The position numbers were made by a program, and so were the translations under genes. From Apostichopus japonicus (Eukaryota > Echinodermata > Holothuroidea > Aspidochirotida > Stichopodidae): a DNA stretch of 64,000 nt. The stretch spans positions 17,151,999 to 17,215,998 of the forward strand of contig NC_092565.1 in NCBI RefSeq assembly GCF_037975245.1, given 5' to 3'. This document shows, piece after piece, positions 8,301 through 22,000 of the stretch. Each line of letters starts with the position of its first letter. Positions within the stretch are counted from its first letter, which is position 1. The notes under the pieces are model-generated. The model was not told the DNA's origin. It saw nothing but the letters and a program-made list of their open reading frames with translations, and did no database searches.

Positions 8301-10229
8301 AAGTATTAGTTAATCCACCTAATATCTCAGTCCATACAGTGGCGCGATGGCTTGGCGCACTGTACGAGCTGATGATCGAGACTCTCTTTTGCATCCGTGG
8401 TTCGAACCCCGGTGATGATGTCTTTTGCCGATATTTTACAGCTCGTGCCCACACGGGGAGCTGTAAGTATTAGTTAATCCACCTAATATCTCAGTCCATA
8501 CAGTGGCGCGATGGCTTGGCGCACTGTACGAGCTGATGATCGAGACTCTCTTTTGCGTCCGTGGCTCGAACCCCGGTTATGACGTCTTTTGCCGATCTTT
8601 TACAGCTCGTGCCTACACGTTCACCTGTAAGTATTAGTTAATCCACCTAATATCTCAGTCCATACAGTGGCGCGATGGCTTAGCGCACTGTACGAGCTGA
8701 TGATCGAGACTCTCTTTTGCATCCGTGGTTCGAACCCCGGTGATGACGTCTTTTGCCGATCTTTTACAGCTCGTGCCTACACGTTCACCTGTAAGTATTA
8801 GTTAATCCACCTAATATCTCAGTCCATACAGTGCCGCGATGGCTTAGCGCACTGTACGAGCTGATGATCGAGACTCTCTTTTGCATCCGTGGTTCGAACC
8901 CCGGTGATGACGTCTTTTGCCGATCTTTTACAGCTCGTGCCTACACTGGGAGCTGTAAGTATTAGTTAATCCACCTAATATCTCAGTCCATACAGTGGCG
9001 CGATGGCTTGGCGCACTGTACGAGCTGATGATCGAGACTCTCTTTTGCATCCGTGGTTCGAACCCCGGTGATGACGTCTTTTGCCGATCTTTTACAGCTC
9101 GTGCCTACACTGGGAGCTGTAAGTATTAGTTAATCCACCTAATATCTCAGTCCATACAGTGGCGCGATGGCTTGGCGCACTGTACGAGCTGATGATCGAG
9201 ACTCTCTTTTGCATCCGTGGTTCGAACCCCGGTGATGACGTCTTTTGCCGATCTTTTACAGCTCGTGCCTACACTGGGAGCTGTAAGTATTAGTTAATCC
9301 ACCTAATATCTCAGTCCATACAGTGGCGCGATGGCTTGGCGCACTGTACGAGCTGATGATCGAGACTCTCTTTTGCATCCGTGGTTCGAACCCCGGTGAT
9401 GACGTCTTTTGCCGATCTTTTACAGCTCGTGCCTACACTGGGAGCTGTAAGTATTAGTTAATCCACCTAATATCTCAGTCCATACAGTGGCGCGATGGCT
9501 TGGCGCACTGTACGAGCTGATGATCGAGACTCTCTTTTGCATCCGTGGTTCGAACCCCGGTGATGACGTCTTTTGCCGATCTTTTACAGCTCGTGCCTAC
9601 ACGGGGAGCTGTAAGTATTAGTTAATCCACCTAATATCTCAGTCCATACAGTGGCGCGATGGCTTGGCGCACTGTACGAGCTGATGATCGAGACTCTCTT
9701 TTGCATCCGTGGTTCGAACCCCGGTGATGACGTCTTTTGCCGATCTTTTACAGCTCGTGCCTACACTGGGAGCTGTAAGTATTAGTTAATCCACCTAATA
9801 TCTCAGTCCATACAGTGGCGCGATGGCTTGGCGCACTGTACGAGCTGATGATCGAGACTCTCTTTTGCGTCCGTGGCTCGAACCCCGGTTATGACGTCTT
9901 TTGCCGATCTTTTACAGCTCGTGCCTACACTGGGAGCTGTAAGTATTAGTTAATCCGCCTAATATCTCAGTCCATACAGTGGCGCGATGGCTTGGCGCAC
10001 TGTACGAGCTGATGATCGAGACTCTCTTTTGCATCCGTGGTTCGAACCCCGGTGATGACGTCTTTTGCCGATCTTTTACAGCTCGTGCCTACACTGGGAG
10101 CTGTAAGTATTAGTTAATCCACCTAATATCTCAGTCCATACAGTGGCGCGATGGCTTGGCGCACTGTACGAGCTGATGATCGAGACTCTCTTTTGCATCC
10201 GTGGTTCGAACACCGTTGATGACGTCTTT

Positions 10230-11290
10230 TGCCGATCTTTTACAGCTCGTGCCTACACTGGGAGCTGTAAGTATTAGTTAATCCACCTAATATCTCAGTC
10301 CATACAGTGGCGCGATGGCTTGGCGCACTGTACGAGCTGATGATCGAGACTCTCTTTTGCGTCCGTGGTTCGAACCGCTGTGATGACGTCTTTTGCCGAT
10401 CTTTTACAGCTCGTGCCTACACGTTCAGCTGTAAGTATTAGTTAATCCACCTAATATCTCAGTCCATACAGTGGCGCGATTGCTTGGCGCACTGTACGAG
10501 CTGATGATCGAGACTCTCTTTTGCATCCGTGGTTCGAACCCCGGTGATGACGTCTTTTGCCGATCTTTTACAGCTCGTGCCTACACTGGGAGCTGTAAGT
10601 ATTAGTTAATCCACCTAATATCTCAGTCCATACAGTGGCGCGATGGCTTGGCGCACTGTACGAGCTGATGATCGAGACTCTCTTTTGCATCCGTGGTTCG
10701 AACCCCGGTGATGACGTCTTTTGCCGATCTTTTACAGCTCGTGCCTACACTGGGAGCTGTAAGTATTAGTTAATCCACCTAATATCTCAGTCCATACAGT
10801 GGCGCGATGGCTTGGCGCACTGTACGAGCTGATGATCGAGACTCTCTTTTGCATCCGTGGTTCGAACCCCGGTGATGACGTCTTTTGCCGATCTTTTACA
10901 GCTCGTGCCTACACTGGGAGCTGTAAGTATTAGTTAATCCACCTAATATCTCAGTCCATACAGTGGCGCGATGGCTTGGCGCACTGTACGAGCTGATGAT
11001 CGAGACTCTCTTATGCATCCGTGGTTCGAACCCCGGTGATGACGTCTTTTGCCGATCTTTTACAGCTCGTGCCTACACTGGGAGCTGTAAGTATTAGTTA
11101 ATCCACCTAATATCTCAGTCCATACAGTGGCGCGATGGCTTGGCGCACTGTACGAGCTGATGATCGAGACTCTCTTTTGCATCCGTGGTTCGAACCCCGG
11201 TGATGATGTCTTTTGCCGATCTTTTACAGCTCGTGCCCACACGGGGAGCTGTAAGTATTAGTTAATCCACCTAATATCTCAGTCCATACA
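10230..11290 (+). repeat. Higher-order segment, first copy (2,132-bp displacement)
   Basis: About 6.5 monomers from here recur 2,132 bp (13 monomers) downstream. Shared private markers include CGAACCGCTGTG, GCGATTGCTT, CTTATGCATCC (near 11011) and GATGATGTC followed by CCCACACGG (near 11200). Edges are approximate, set where markers stop agreeing. Confidence 0.75.
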
Positions 11291-12361
11291 GTGGCGCGAT
11301 GGCTTGGCGCACTGTACGAGCTGATGATCGAGACTCTCTTTTGCATCCGTGGTTCGAACACCGTTGATGACGTCTTTTGCCGATCTTTTACAGCTCGTGC
11401 CTACACTGGGAGCTGTAAGTATTAGTTAATCCGCCTAATATCTCAGTCCATACAGTGGCGCGATGGCTTGGCGCACTGTACGAGCTGATGATCGAGACTC
11501 TCTTTTGCATCCGTGGTTCGAACCCCGGTGATGACGTCTTTTGCCGATCTTTTACAGCTCGTGCCTACACTGGGAGCTGTAAGTATTAGTTAATCCACCT
11601 AATATCTCAGTCCATACAGTGGCGCGATGGCTTGGCGCACTGTACGAGCTGATGATCGAGACTCTCTTTTGCATCCGTGGTTCGAACACCGTTGATGACG
11701 TCTTTTGCCGATCTTTTACAGCTCGTGCCTACACTGGGAGCTGTAAGTATTAGTTAATCCGCCTAATATCTCAGTCCATACAGTGGCGCGATGGCTTGGC
11801 GCACTGTACGAGCTGATGATCGAGACTCTCTTTTGCATCCGTGGTTCGAACACCGTTGATGACGTCTTTTGCCGATCTTTTACAGCTCGTGCCTACACTG
11901 GGAGCTGTAAGTATTAGTTAATCCGCCTAATATCTCAGTCCATACAGTGGCGCGATGGCTTGGCGCACTGTACGAGCTGATGATCGAGACTCTCTTTTGC
12001 ATCCGTGGTTCGAACCCCGGTGATGACGTCTTTTGCCGATCTTTTACAGCTCGTGCCTACACTGGGAGCTGTAAGTATTAGTTAATCCACCTAATATCTC
12101 AGTCCATACAGTGGCGCGATGGCTTGGCGCACTGTACGTGCTGATGATCGAGACTCTCTTTTGCATCCGTGGTTCGAACACCGTTGATGACGTCTTTTGC
12201 CGATCTTTTACAGCTCGTGCCTACACTGGGAGCTGTAAGTATTAGTTAATCCACCTAATATCTCAGTCCATACAGTGGCGCGATGGCTTGGCGCACTGTA
12301 CGAGCTGATGATCGAGACTCTCTTTTGCATCCGTGGTTCGAACCCCGGTGATGACGTCTTT

Positions 12362-13422
12362 TGCCGATCTTTTACAGCTCGTGCCTACACTGGGAGCTGT
12401 AAGTATTAGTTAATCCACCTAATATCTCAGTCCATACAGTGGCGCGATGGCTTGGCGCACTGTACGAGCTGATGATCGAGACTCTCTTTTGCGTCCGTGG
12501 TTCGAACCGCTGTGATGACGTCTTTTGCCGATCTTTTACAGCTCGTGCCTACACGTTCAGCTGTAAGTATTAGTTAATCCACCTAATATCTCAGTCCATA
12601 CAGTGGCGCGATTGCTTGGCGCACTGTACGAGCTGATGATCGAGACTCTCTTTTGCATCCGTGGTTCGAACCCCGGTGATGACGTCTTTTGCCGATCTTT
12701 TACAGCTCGTGCCTACACTGGGAGCTGTAAGTATTAGTTAATCCACCTAATATCTCAGTCCATACAGTGGCGCGATGGCTTGGCGCACTGTACGAGCTGA
12801 TGATCGAGACTCTCTTTTGCATCCGTGGTTCGAACCCCGGTGATGACGTCTTTTGCCGATCTTTTACAGCTCGTGCCTACACTGGGAGCTGTAAGTATTA
12901 GTTAATCCACCTAATATCTCAGTCCATACAGTGGCGCGATGGCTTGGCGCACTGTACGAGCTGATGATCGAGACTCTCTTTTGCATCCGTGGTTCGAACC
13001 CCGGTGATGACGTCTTTTGCCGATCTTTTACAGCTCGTGCCTACACTGGGAGCTGTAAGTATTAGTTAATCCACCTAATATCTCAGTCCATACAGTGGCG
13101 CGATGGCTTGGCGCACTGTACGAGCTGATGATCGAGACTCTCTTATGCATCCGTGGTTCGAACCCCGGTGATGACGTCTTTTGCCGATCTTTTACAGCTC
13201 GTGCCTACACTGGGAGCTGTAAGTATTAGTTAATCCACCTAATATCTCAGTCCATACAGTGGCGCGATGGCTTGGCGCACTGTACGAGCTGATGATCGAG
13301 ACTCTCTTTTGCATCCGTGGTTCGAACCCCGGTGATGATGTCTTTTGCCGATCTTTTACAGCTCGTGCCCACACGGGGAGCTGTAAGTATTAGTTAATCC
13401 ACCTAATATCTCAGTCCATACA
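12362..13422 (+). repeat. Higher-order segment, second copy (2,132-bp displacement)
   Basis: This is the partner of 10230-11290, with the same marker order including CTTATGCATCC near 13143. Just after it the two regions diverge: GGCTCGAACACCGG occurs here only. Confidence 0.75.
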
Positions 13423-14391
13423 GTGGCGCGATGGCTTGGCGCACTGTACGAGCCGATGATCGAGACTCTCTTTTGCGTCCGTGGCTCGAACACCGGTTAT
13501 GACGTCTTTTGCCGATCTTTTACAGCTCGTGCCTACACGTTCACCTGTAAGTATTAGTTAATCCACCTAATATCTCAGTCCATACAGTGGCGCGATGGCT
13601 TAGCGCACTGTACGAGCTGATGATCGAGACTCTCTTTTGCATCCGTGGTTCGAACCCCGGTGATGACGTCTTTTGCCGATCTTTTACAGCTCGTGCCTAC
13701 ACTGGGAGATGTAAGTATTAGTTAATCCACCTAATATCTCAGTCCATACAGTGGCGCGATGGCTTGGCGCACTGTACGAGCTGATGATCGAGACTCTCTT
13801 TTGCATCCGTGGTTCGAACCCCGGTGATGACGTCTTTTGCCGATCTTTTACAGCTCGTGCCTACACTGGGAGCTGTAAGTATTAGTTAATCCACCTAATA
13901 TCTCAGTCCATACAGTGGCGCGATGGCTTGGCGCACTGTACGAGCTGATGATCGAGACTCTCTTTTGCATCCGTGGTTCGAACCCCGGTGATGACGTCTT
14001 TTGCCGATCTTTTACAGCTCGTGCCTACACTGGGAGCTGTAAGTATTAGTTAATCCACCTAATATCTCAGTCCATACAGTGGCGCGATGGCTTGGCGCAC
14101 TGTACGAGCTGATGATCGAGACTCTCTTTTGCATCCGTGGTTCGAACCCCGGTGATGACGTCTTTTGCCGATCTTTTACAGCTCGTGCATACACTGGGAG
14201 CTGTAAGTATTAGTTAATCCACCTAATATCTCAGTCCATACAGTGGCGCGATGGCTTGGCGCACTGTACGAGCTGATGATCGAGACTCTCTTTTGCATCC
14301 GTGGTTCGAACCCCGGTGATGACGTCTTTTGCCGATCTTTTACAGCTCGTGCCTACACGGGGAGCTGTAAGTATTAGTTAATCCACCTAAT

Positions 14392-16019
14392 ATCCTACAC
14401 GGGGAGCTGTAAGTATTAGTTAATCCACCTAATATCTCAGTCCATACAGTGGCGCGATGGCTTGGCGCACTGTACGAGCTGATGATCGAGACTCTCTTTT
14501 GCATCCGTGGTTCGAACCCCGGTGATGACGTCTTTTGCCGATCTTTTACAGCTCGTGCCTACACTGGGAGCTGTAAGTATTAGTTAATCCACCTAATATC
14601 TCAGTCCATACAGTGGCGCGATGGCTTGGCGCACTGTACGAGCTGATGATCGAGACTCTCTTTTGCGTCCGTGGTTCGAACCGCTGTGATGACGTCTTTT
14701 GCCGATCTTTTACAGCTCGTGCCTACACGTTCAGCTGTAAGTATTAGTTAATCCACCTAATATCTCAGTCCATACAGTGGCGCGATTGCTTGGCGCACTG
14801 TACGAGCTGATGATCGAGACTCTCTTTTGCATCCGTGGTTCGAACCCCGGTGATGACGTCTTTTGCCGATCTTTTACAGCTCGTGCCTACACTGGGAGCT
14901 GTAAGTATTAGTTAATCCACCTAATATCTCAGTCCATACAGTGGCGCGATGGCTTGGCGCACTGTACGAGCTGATGATCGAGACTCTCTTTTGCATCCGT
15001 GGTTCGAACCCCGGTGATGACGTCTTTTGCCGATCTTTTACAGCTCGTGCCTACACTGGGAGCTGTAAGTATTAGTTAATCCACCTAATATCTCAGTCCA
15101 TACAGTGGCGCGATGGCTTGGCGCACTGTACGAGCTGATGATCGAGACTCTCTTTTGCATCCGTGGTTCGAACCCCGGTGATGACGTCTTTTGCCGATCT
15201 TTTACAGCTCGTGCCTACACGGGGAGCTGTAAGTATTAGTTAATCCACCTAATATCCTACACGGGGAGCTGTAAGTATTAGTTAATCCACCTAATATCTC
15301 AGTCCATACAGTGGCGCGATGGCTTGGCGCACTGTACGAGCTGATGATCGAGACTCTCTTTTGCATCCGTGGTTCGAACCCCGGTGATGACGTCTTTTGC
15401 CGATCTTTTACAGCTCGTGCCTACACTGGGAGCTGTAAGTATTAGTTAATCCACCTAATATCTCAGTCCATACAGTGGCGCGATGGCTTGGCGCACTGTA
15501 CGAGCTGATGATCGAGACTCTCTTTTGCGTCCGTGGTTCGAACCGCTGTGATGACGTCTTTTGCCGATCTTTTACAGCTCGTGCCTACACGTTCAGCTGT
15601 AAGTATTAGTTAATCCACCTAATATCTCAGTCCATACAGTGGCGCGATTGCTTGGCGCACTGTACGAGCTGATGATCGAGACTCTCTTTTGCATCCGTGG
15701 TTCGAACCCCGGTGATGACGTCTTTTGCCGATCTTTTACAGCTCGTGCCTACACTGGGAGCTGTAAGTATTAGTTAATCCACCTAATATCTCAGTCCATA
15801 CAGTGGCGCGATGGCTTGGCGCACTGTACGAGCTGATGATCGAGACTCTCTTTTGCATCCGTGGTTCGAACCCCGGTGATGACGTCTTTTGCCGATCTTT
15901 TACAGCTCGTGCCTACACTGGGAGCTGTAAGTATTAGTTAATCCACCTAATATCTCAGTCCATACAGTGGCGCGATGGCTTGGCGCACTGTACGAGCTGA
16001 TGATCGAGACTCTCTTTTG
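14392..16019 (+). repeat. 862-bp tandem higher-order repeat containing a 42-bp partial duplication
   Basis: The junction CTAATATCCTACACGG occurs near 14391 and again near 15253, 862 bp apart (five monomers plus 42). Each junction is a 42-bp internal duplication running from CTACACGGGG to CTAATATC, giving a 206-bp monomer. The following monomers match in order until about 15158 and 16019. The small duplication arose once and was then copied with its neighbours. Confidence 0.8.
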
Positions 16020-16919
16020 CGTCCGTGGTTCGAACCCCGGTGATGACGTCTTTTGCCGATCTTTTACAGCTCGTGCCTACACGTTCAGCTGTAAGTATTA
16101 GTTAATCCACCTAATATCTCAGTCCATACAGTGGCGCGATGGCTTGGCGCACTGTACGAGCTGATGATCGAGACTCTCTTTTGCATCCGTGGTTCGAACA
16201 CCGGTGATGACGTCTTTTGCCGATCTTTTACAGCTCGTGCCCACACTGGGAGCTGTAAGTATTAGTTAATCCACCTAATATCTCAGTCCATACAGTGGCG
16301 CGATGGCTTGGCGCACTGTACGAGCTGATGATCGAGACTCTCTTTTGCATCCGTGGTTCGAACCCCGGTGATGACGTCTTTTGCCGATCTTTTACAGCTC
16401 GTGCCCACACTGGGAGCTGTAAGTATTAGTTAATCCACCTTATATCTCAGTCCATACAGTGGCGCGATGGCTTGGCGCACTGTACGAGCTGATGATCGAG
16501 ACTCTCTTTTGCATCCGTGGTTCGAACCCCGGTGATGACGTCTTTTGCCGATCTTTTACAGCTCGTGCCTACACTGGGAGCTGTAAGTATTAGTTAATCC
16601 ACCTAATATCTCAGTCCATACAGTGGCGCGATGGCTTGGCGCACTGTACGAGCTGATGATCGAGACTCTCTTTTGCATCCGTGGTTCGAACCCCGGTGAT
16701 GACGTCTTTTGCCGATCTTTTACAGCTCGTGCCTACACGGGGAGCTGTAAGTATTAGTTAATCCACCTAATATCTCAGTCCATACAGTGGCGCGATGGCT
16801 TGGCGCACTGTACGAGCTGATGATCGAGACTCTCTTTTGCGTCCGTGGTTCGAACCCCTGTGATGACGTCTTTTGCCGATCTTTTACAGCTCGTGCCTAC
16901 ACGTTCAGCTGTAAGTATT

Positions 16920-19000
16920 AGTTAATCCACCTAATATCTCAGTCCATACAGTGGCGCGATGGCTTGGCGCACTGTACGAGCTGATGATCGAGACTCTCTT
17001 TTGCGTCCGTGGTTCGAACCCCTGTGATGACGTCTTTTGCCGATCTTTTACAGCTCGTGCCTACACTGGGAGCTGTAAGTATTATTTAATCCACCTAATA
17101 TCTCAGTCCATACAGTGGCGCGATGGCTTGGCGCACAGTACGAGCTGATGATCGAGACTCTCTTTTGCATCCGTGGTTCGAACACCGGTGATGACGTCTT
17201 TTGCCGATCTTTTACAGCTCGTGCCTACACTGGGAGCTGTAAGTATTATTTAATCCACCTAATATCTCAGTCCATACAGTGGCGCGATGGCTTGGCGCAC
17301 TGTACGAGCTGATGATCGAGACTCTCTTTTGCATCCGTGGTTCGAACCCCTGTGATGACGTCTTTTGCCGATCTTTTACAGCTCGTGCCTACACTGGGAG
17401 CTGTAAGTATTAGTTAATCCACCTAATATCTCAGTCCATACAGTGGCGCGATGGCTTGGCGCACTGTACGAGCTGATGATCGAGACTCTCTTTTGCATCC
17501 GTGGTTCGAACCCCGGTGATGACGTCTTTTGCCGATCTTTTACAGCTCGTGCCTACACTGGGAGCTGTAAGTATTAGTTAATCCACCTAATATCTCAGTC
17601 CATACAGTGGCGCGATGGCTTGGCGCACTGTACGAGCTGATGATCGAGACTTTTTTTTGCATCCGTGGTTCGAACCCCTGTGATGACGTCTTTTGCCGAT
17701 CTTTTACAGCTCGTGCCTACACTGGGAGCTGTAAGTATTAGTTAATCCACCTAATATCTCAGTCCATACAGTGGCGCGATGGCTTTACGCACTGTACGAG
17801 CTGATGATCGAGACTCTCTTTTGCATCCGTGGTTCGAACCCCGGTGATGACGTCTTTTGCCGATCTTTTACAGCTCGTGCCTACACTGTGAGCTGTAAGT
17901 ATTAGTTAATCCACCTAATATCTCAGTCCATACAGTGGCGCGATGGCTTGGCGCACTGTACGAGCTGATGATCGAGACTCTCTTTTGCATCCGTGGTTCG
18001 AACCCCGGTGATGACGTCTTTTGCCGATCTTTTACAGCTCGTGCCTACACGGGGAGCTGTAAATATTAGTTAATCCACCTAATATCTCAGTCCATACAGT
18101 GGCGCGATGGCTTGGCGCACTGTACGAGCTGATGATCGAGACTCTCTTTTGCGTCCGTGGTTCGAACCCCGGTGATGACGTCTTCTGCCGATCTTTTACA
18201 GCTCGTGCCTACACTGGGAGCTGTAAGTATTAGTTAATCCACCTAATATCTCAGTCCATACAGTGGCGCGATGGCTTGGCGCACTGTACGAGCTGATGAT
18301 CGAGACTCTCTTTTGCGTCCGTGGTTCGAACCCCTGTGATGACGTCTTTTGCCGATCTTTTACAGCTCGTGCCTACACGTTCAGCTGTAAGTATTAGTTA
18401 ATCCACCTAATATCTCAGTCCATACAGTGGCGCGATGGCTTGGCGCACAGAACGAGCTGATGATCGAGACTCTCTTTTGCATCCGTGGTTCGAACACCGG
18501 TGATGACGTCTTTTGCCGATCTTTTACAGCTCGTGCCTACACTGGGAGCTGTAAGTACTAGTTAATCCACCTAATATCTCAGTCCATACAGTGGCGCGAT
18601 GGCTTGGCGCACTGTACGAGCTGATGATCGAGACTCTCTTTTGCATCCGTGGTTCGAACCCCGGTGATGACGTCTTTTGCCGATCTTTTACAGCTCGTGC
18701 CTACACGTTCAGCTGTAAGTATTAGTTAATCCACCTAATATCTCAGTCCATACAGTGGCGCGATGGCTTGGCGCACTGTACGAGCTGATGATCGAGACTC
18801 TCTTTTGCATCCGTGGTTCGAACCCCGGTGATGACGTCTTTTGCCGATCTTTTACAGCTCGTGCCTACACGTTCAGCTGTAAGTATTAGTTAATCCACCT
18901 AATATCTCAGTCCATACAGTGGCGCGATGGCTTGGCGCACTGTACGAGCTGATGATCGAGACTCTCTTTTGCATCCGTGGTTCGAACCCCGGTGATGACG
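16920..19000 (+). repeat. Higher-order segment, first copy (6,560-bp displacement)
   Basis: About 2.1 kb here matches 23480-25560, exactly 40 monomers away. Shared rare markers are GTATTATTTAATCC (near 17080 and 17245), GCGCACAGTACG (near 17134), CACTGTGAGCTG (near 17885), CTGTAAATATTAG (near 18057) and GCGCACAGAACG (near 18445). A few differences have accumulated, such as a T8 run near 17650 and GGCTTTACGC near 17783, seen only in this copy. Confidence 0.8.
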
Positions 19001-22000
19001 TCTTTTGCCGATCTTTTACAGCTCGTGCCTACACTGGGAGCTGTAAGTATTAGTTAATCCACCTAATATCTCAGTCCATACAGTGGCGCGATGGCTTGGC
19101 GCACTGTACGAGCTGATGATCGAGACTCTCTTTTGCATCCGTGGTTCGAACCCCGGTGATGACGTCTTTTGCCGATCTTTTACAGCTCGTGCCTACACTG
19201 GGAGCTGTAAGTATTAGTTAATCCACCTAATATCTCAGTCCATACAGTGGCGCGATGGCTTGGCGCACTGTACGAGCTGATGATCGAGACTCTCTTTTGC
19301 ATCCGTGGTTCGAACCCCGGTGATGACGTCTTTTGCCGATCTTTTACAGCTCGTGCCTACACGGGGAGCTGTAAGTATTAGTTAATCCACCTAATATCTC
19401 AGTCCATACAGTGGCGCGATGGCTTGGCGCACTGTACGAGCTGATGATCGAGACTCTCTTTTGCATCCGTGGTTCGAACCTCGGTGATGACGTCTTTTGC
19501 CGATCTTTTACAGCTCGTGCCTACACTGGGAGCTGTAAGTATTAGTTAATCCACCTAATATCTCAGTCCATACAGTGGCGCGATGGCTTGGCGCACTGTA
19601 CGAGCCGATGATCGAGACTCTCTTTTGCGTCCGTGGTTCGAACCGCTGTGATGACGTCTTTTGCCGATCTTTTACAGCTCGTGCCTACACGTTCAGCTGT
19701 AAGTATTAGTTAATCCACCTAATATCTCAGTCCATACAGTGGCGCGATTGCTTGGCGCACTGTACGAGCTGATGATCGAGACTCTCTTTTGCATCCGTGG
19801 TTCGAACCCCGGTGATGACGTCTTTTGCCGATCTTTTACAGCTCGTGCCTACACTGGGAGCTGTAAGTATTAGTTAATCCACCTAATATCTCAGTCCATA
19901 CAGTGGCGCGATGGCTTGGCGCACTGTACGAGCTGATGATCGAGACTCTCTTTTGCATCCGTGGTTCGAACCCCGGTGATGACGTCTTTTGCCGATCTTT
20001 TACAGCTCGTGCCTACACTGGGAGCTGTAAGTATTAGTTAATCCACCTAATATCTCAGTCCATACAGTGGCGCGATGGCTTGGCGCACTGTACGAGCTGA
20101 TGATCGAGACTCTCTTTTGCATCCGTGGTTCGAACCCCGGTGATGACGTCTTTTGCCGATCTTTTACAGCTCGTGCCTACACTGGGAGCTGTAAGTATTA
20201 GTTAATCCACCTAATATCTCAGTCCATACAGTGGCGCGATGGCTTGGCGCACTGTACGAGCTGATGATCGAGACTCTCTTTTGCATCCGTGGTTCGAACC
20301 CCGGTGATGACGTCTTTTGCCGATCTTTTACAGCTCGTGCCTACACTGGGAGCTGTAAGTATTAGTTAATCCACCTAATATCTCAGTCCATACAGTGGCG
20401 CGATGGCTTGGCGCACTGTACGAGCTGATGATCGAGACTCTCTTTTGCGTCCGTGGTTCGAACCCCGGTGATGACGTCTTTTGCCGATCTTTTACAGCTC
20501 GTGCCTACACGTTCAGCTGTAAGTATTAGTTAATCCACCTAATATCTCAGTCCATACAGTGGCGCGATGGCTTGGCGCACTGTACGAGCTGATGATCGAG
20601 ACTCTCTTTTGCATCCGTGGTTCGAACACCGGTGATGACGTCTTTTGCCGATCTTTTACAGCTCGTGCCCACACTGGGAGCAGTAAGTATTAGTTAATCC
20701 ACCTAATATCTCAGTCCATACAGTAGCGCGATGGCTTGGCGCACTGTACGAGCTGATGATCGAGACTCTCTTTTGCATCCGTGGTTCGAACCCCGGTGAT
20801 GACGTCTTTTGCCGATCTTTTACAGCTCGTGCCCACACTGGGAGCTGTAAGTATTAGTTAATCCACCTTATATCTCAGTCCATACAGTGGCGCGATGGCT
20901 TGGCGCACTGTACGAGCTGATGATCGAGACTCTCTTTTGCATCCGTGGTTCGAACCCCGGTGATGACGTCTTTTGCCGATCTTTTACAGCTCGTGCCTAC
21001 ACGGGGAGCTGTAAGTATTAGTTAATCCACCTAATATCTCAGTCCATACAGTGGCGCGATGGCTTGGCGCACTGTACGAGCTGATGATCGAGACTCTCTT
21101 TTGCATCCGTGGTTCGAACCCCGGTGATGACGTCTTTTGCCGATCTTTTACAGCTCGTGCCTACACGGGGAGCTGTAAGTATTAGTTAATCCACCTAATA
21201 TCTCAGTCCATACAGTGGCGCGATGGCTTGGCGCACTGTACGAGCTGATGATCGAGACTCTCTTTTGCATCCGTGGTTCGAACCCCGGTGATGACGTCTT
21301 TTGCCGATCTTTTACAGCTCGTGCCTACACGGGGAGCTGTAAGTATTAGTTAATCCACCTAATATCTCAGTCCATACAGTGGCGCGATGGCTTGGCGCAC
21401 TGTACGAGCTGATGATCGAGACTCTCTTTTGCATCCGTGGTTCGAACCCCTGTGATGACGTCTTTTGCCGATCTTTTACAGCTCGTGCCTACACGGGGAG
21501 CTGTAAGTATTAGTTAATCCACCTAATATCTCAGTCCATACAGTGGCGCGATGGCTTGGCGCACTGTACGAGCTGATGATCGAGACTCTCTTTTGCATCC
21601 GTGGTTCGAACCCCTGTGATGACGTCTTTTGCCGATCTTTTACAGCTCGTGCCTACACGGGGAGCTGTAAGTATTAGTTAATCCACCTAATATCTCAGTC
21701 CATACAGTGGCGCGATGGCTTGGCGCACTGTACGAGCTGATGATCGAGACTCTCTTTTGCATCCGTGGTTCGAACCCCTGTGATGACGTCTTTTGCCGAT
21801 CTTTTACAGCTCGTGCCTACACGGGGAGCTGTAAGTATTAGTTAATCCACCTAATATCTCAGTCCATACAGTGGCGCGATGGCTTGGCGCACTGTACGAG
21901 CTGATGATCGAGACTCTCTTTTGCGTCCGTGGCTCGAACCCCGGTTATGACGTCTTTTGCCGATCTTTTACAGCTCGTGCCTACACGTTCAGCTGTAAGT

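Larger units (their letters stand above)
5070..8940 (+). repeat. Satellite zone 1: mainly acgttcag and acgggg cassettes
   Basis: In this first zone after the LINE, most monomers carry the cassette ACGTTCAG or ACGGGGAG before CTGTAAG. Several 163-bp forms with ACGGAAG or ACGGGAG occur near 6325, 6490 and 7635. The first monomer has TGGTTTGAAC in place of TGGTTCGAAC, which weakens its B box. Confidence 0.85.
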
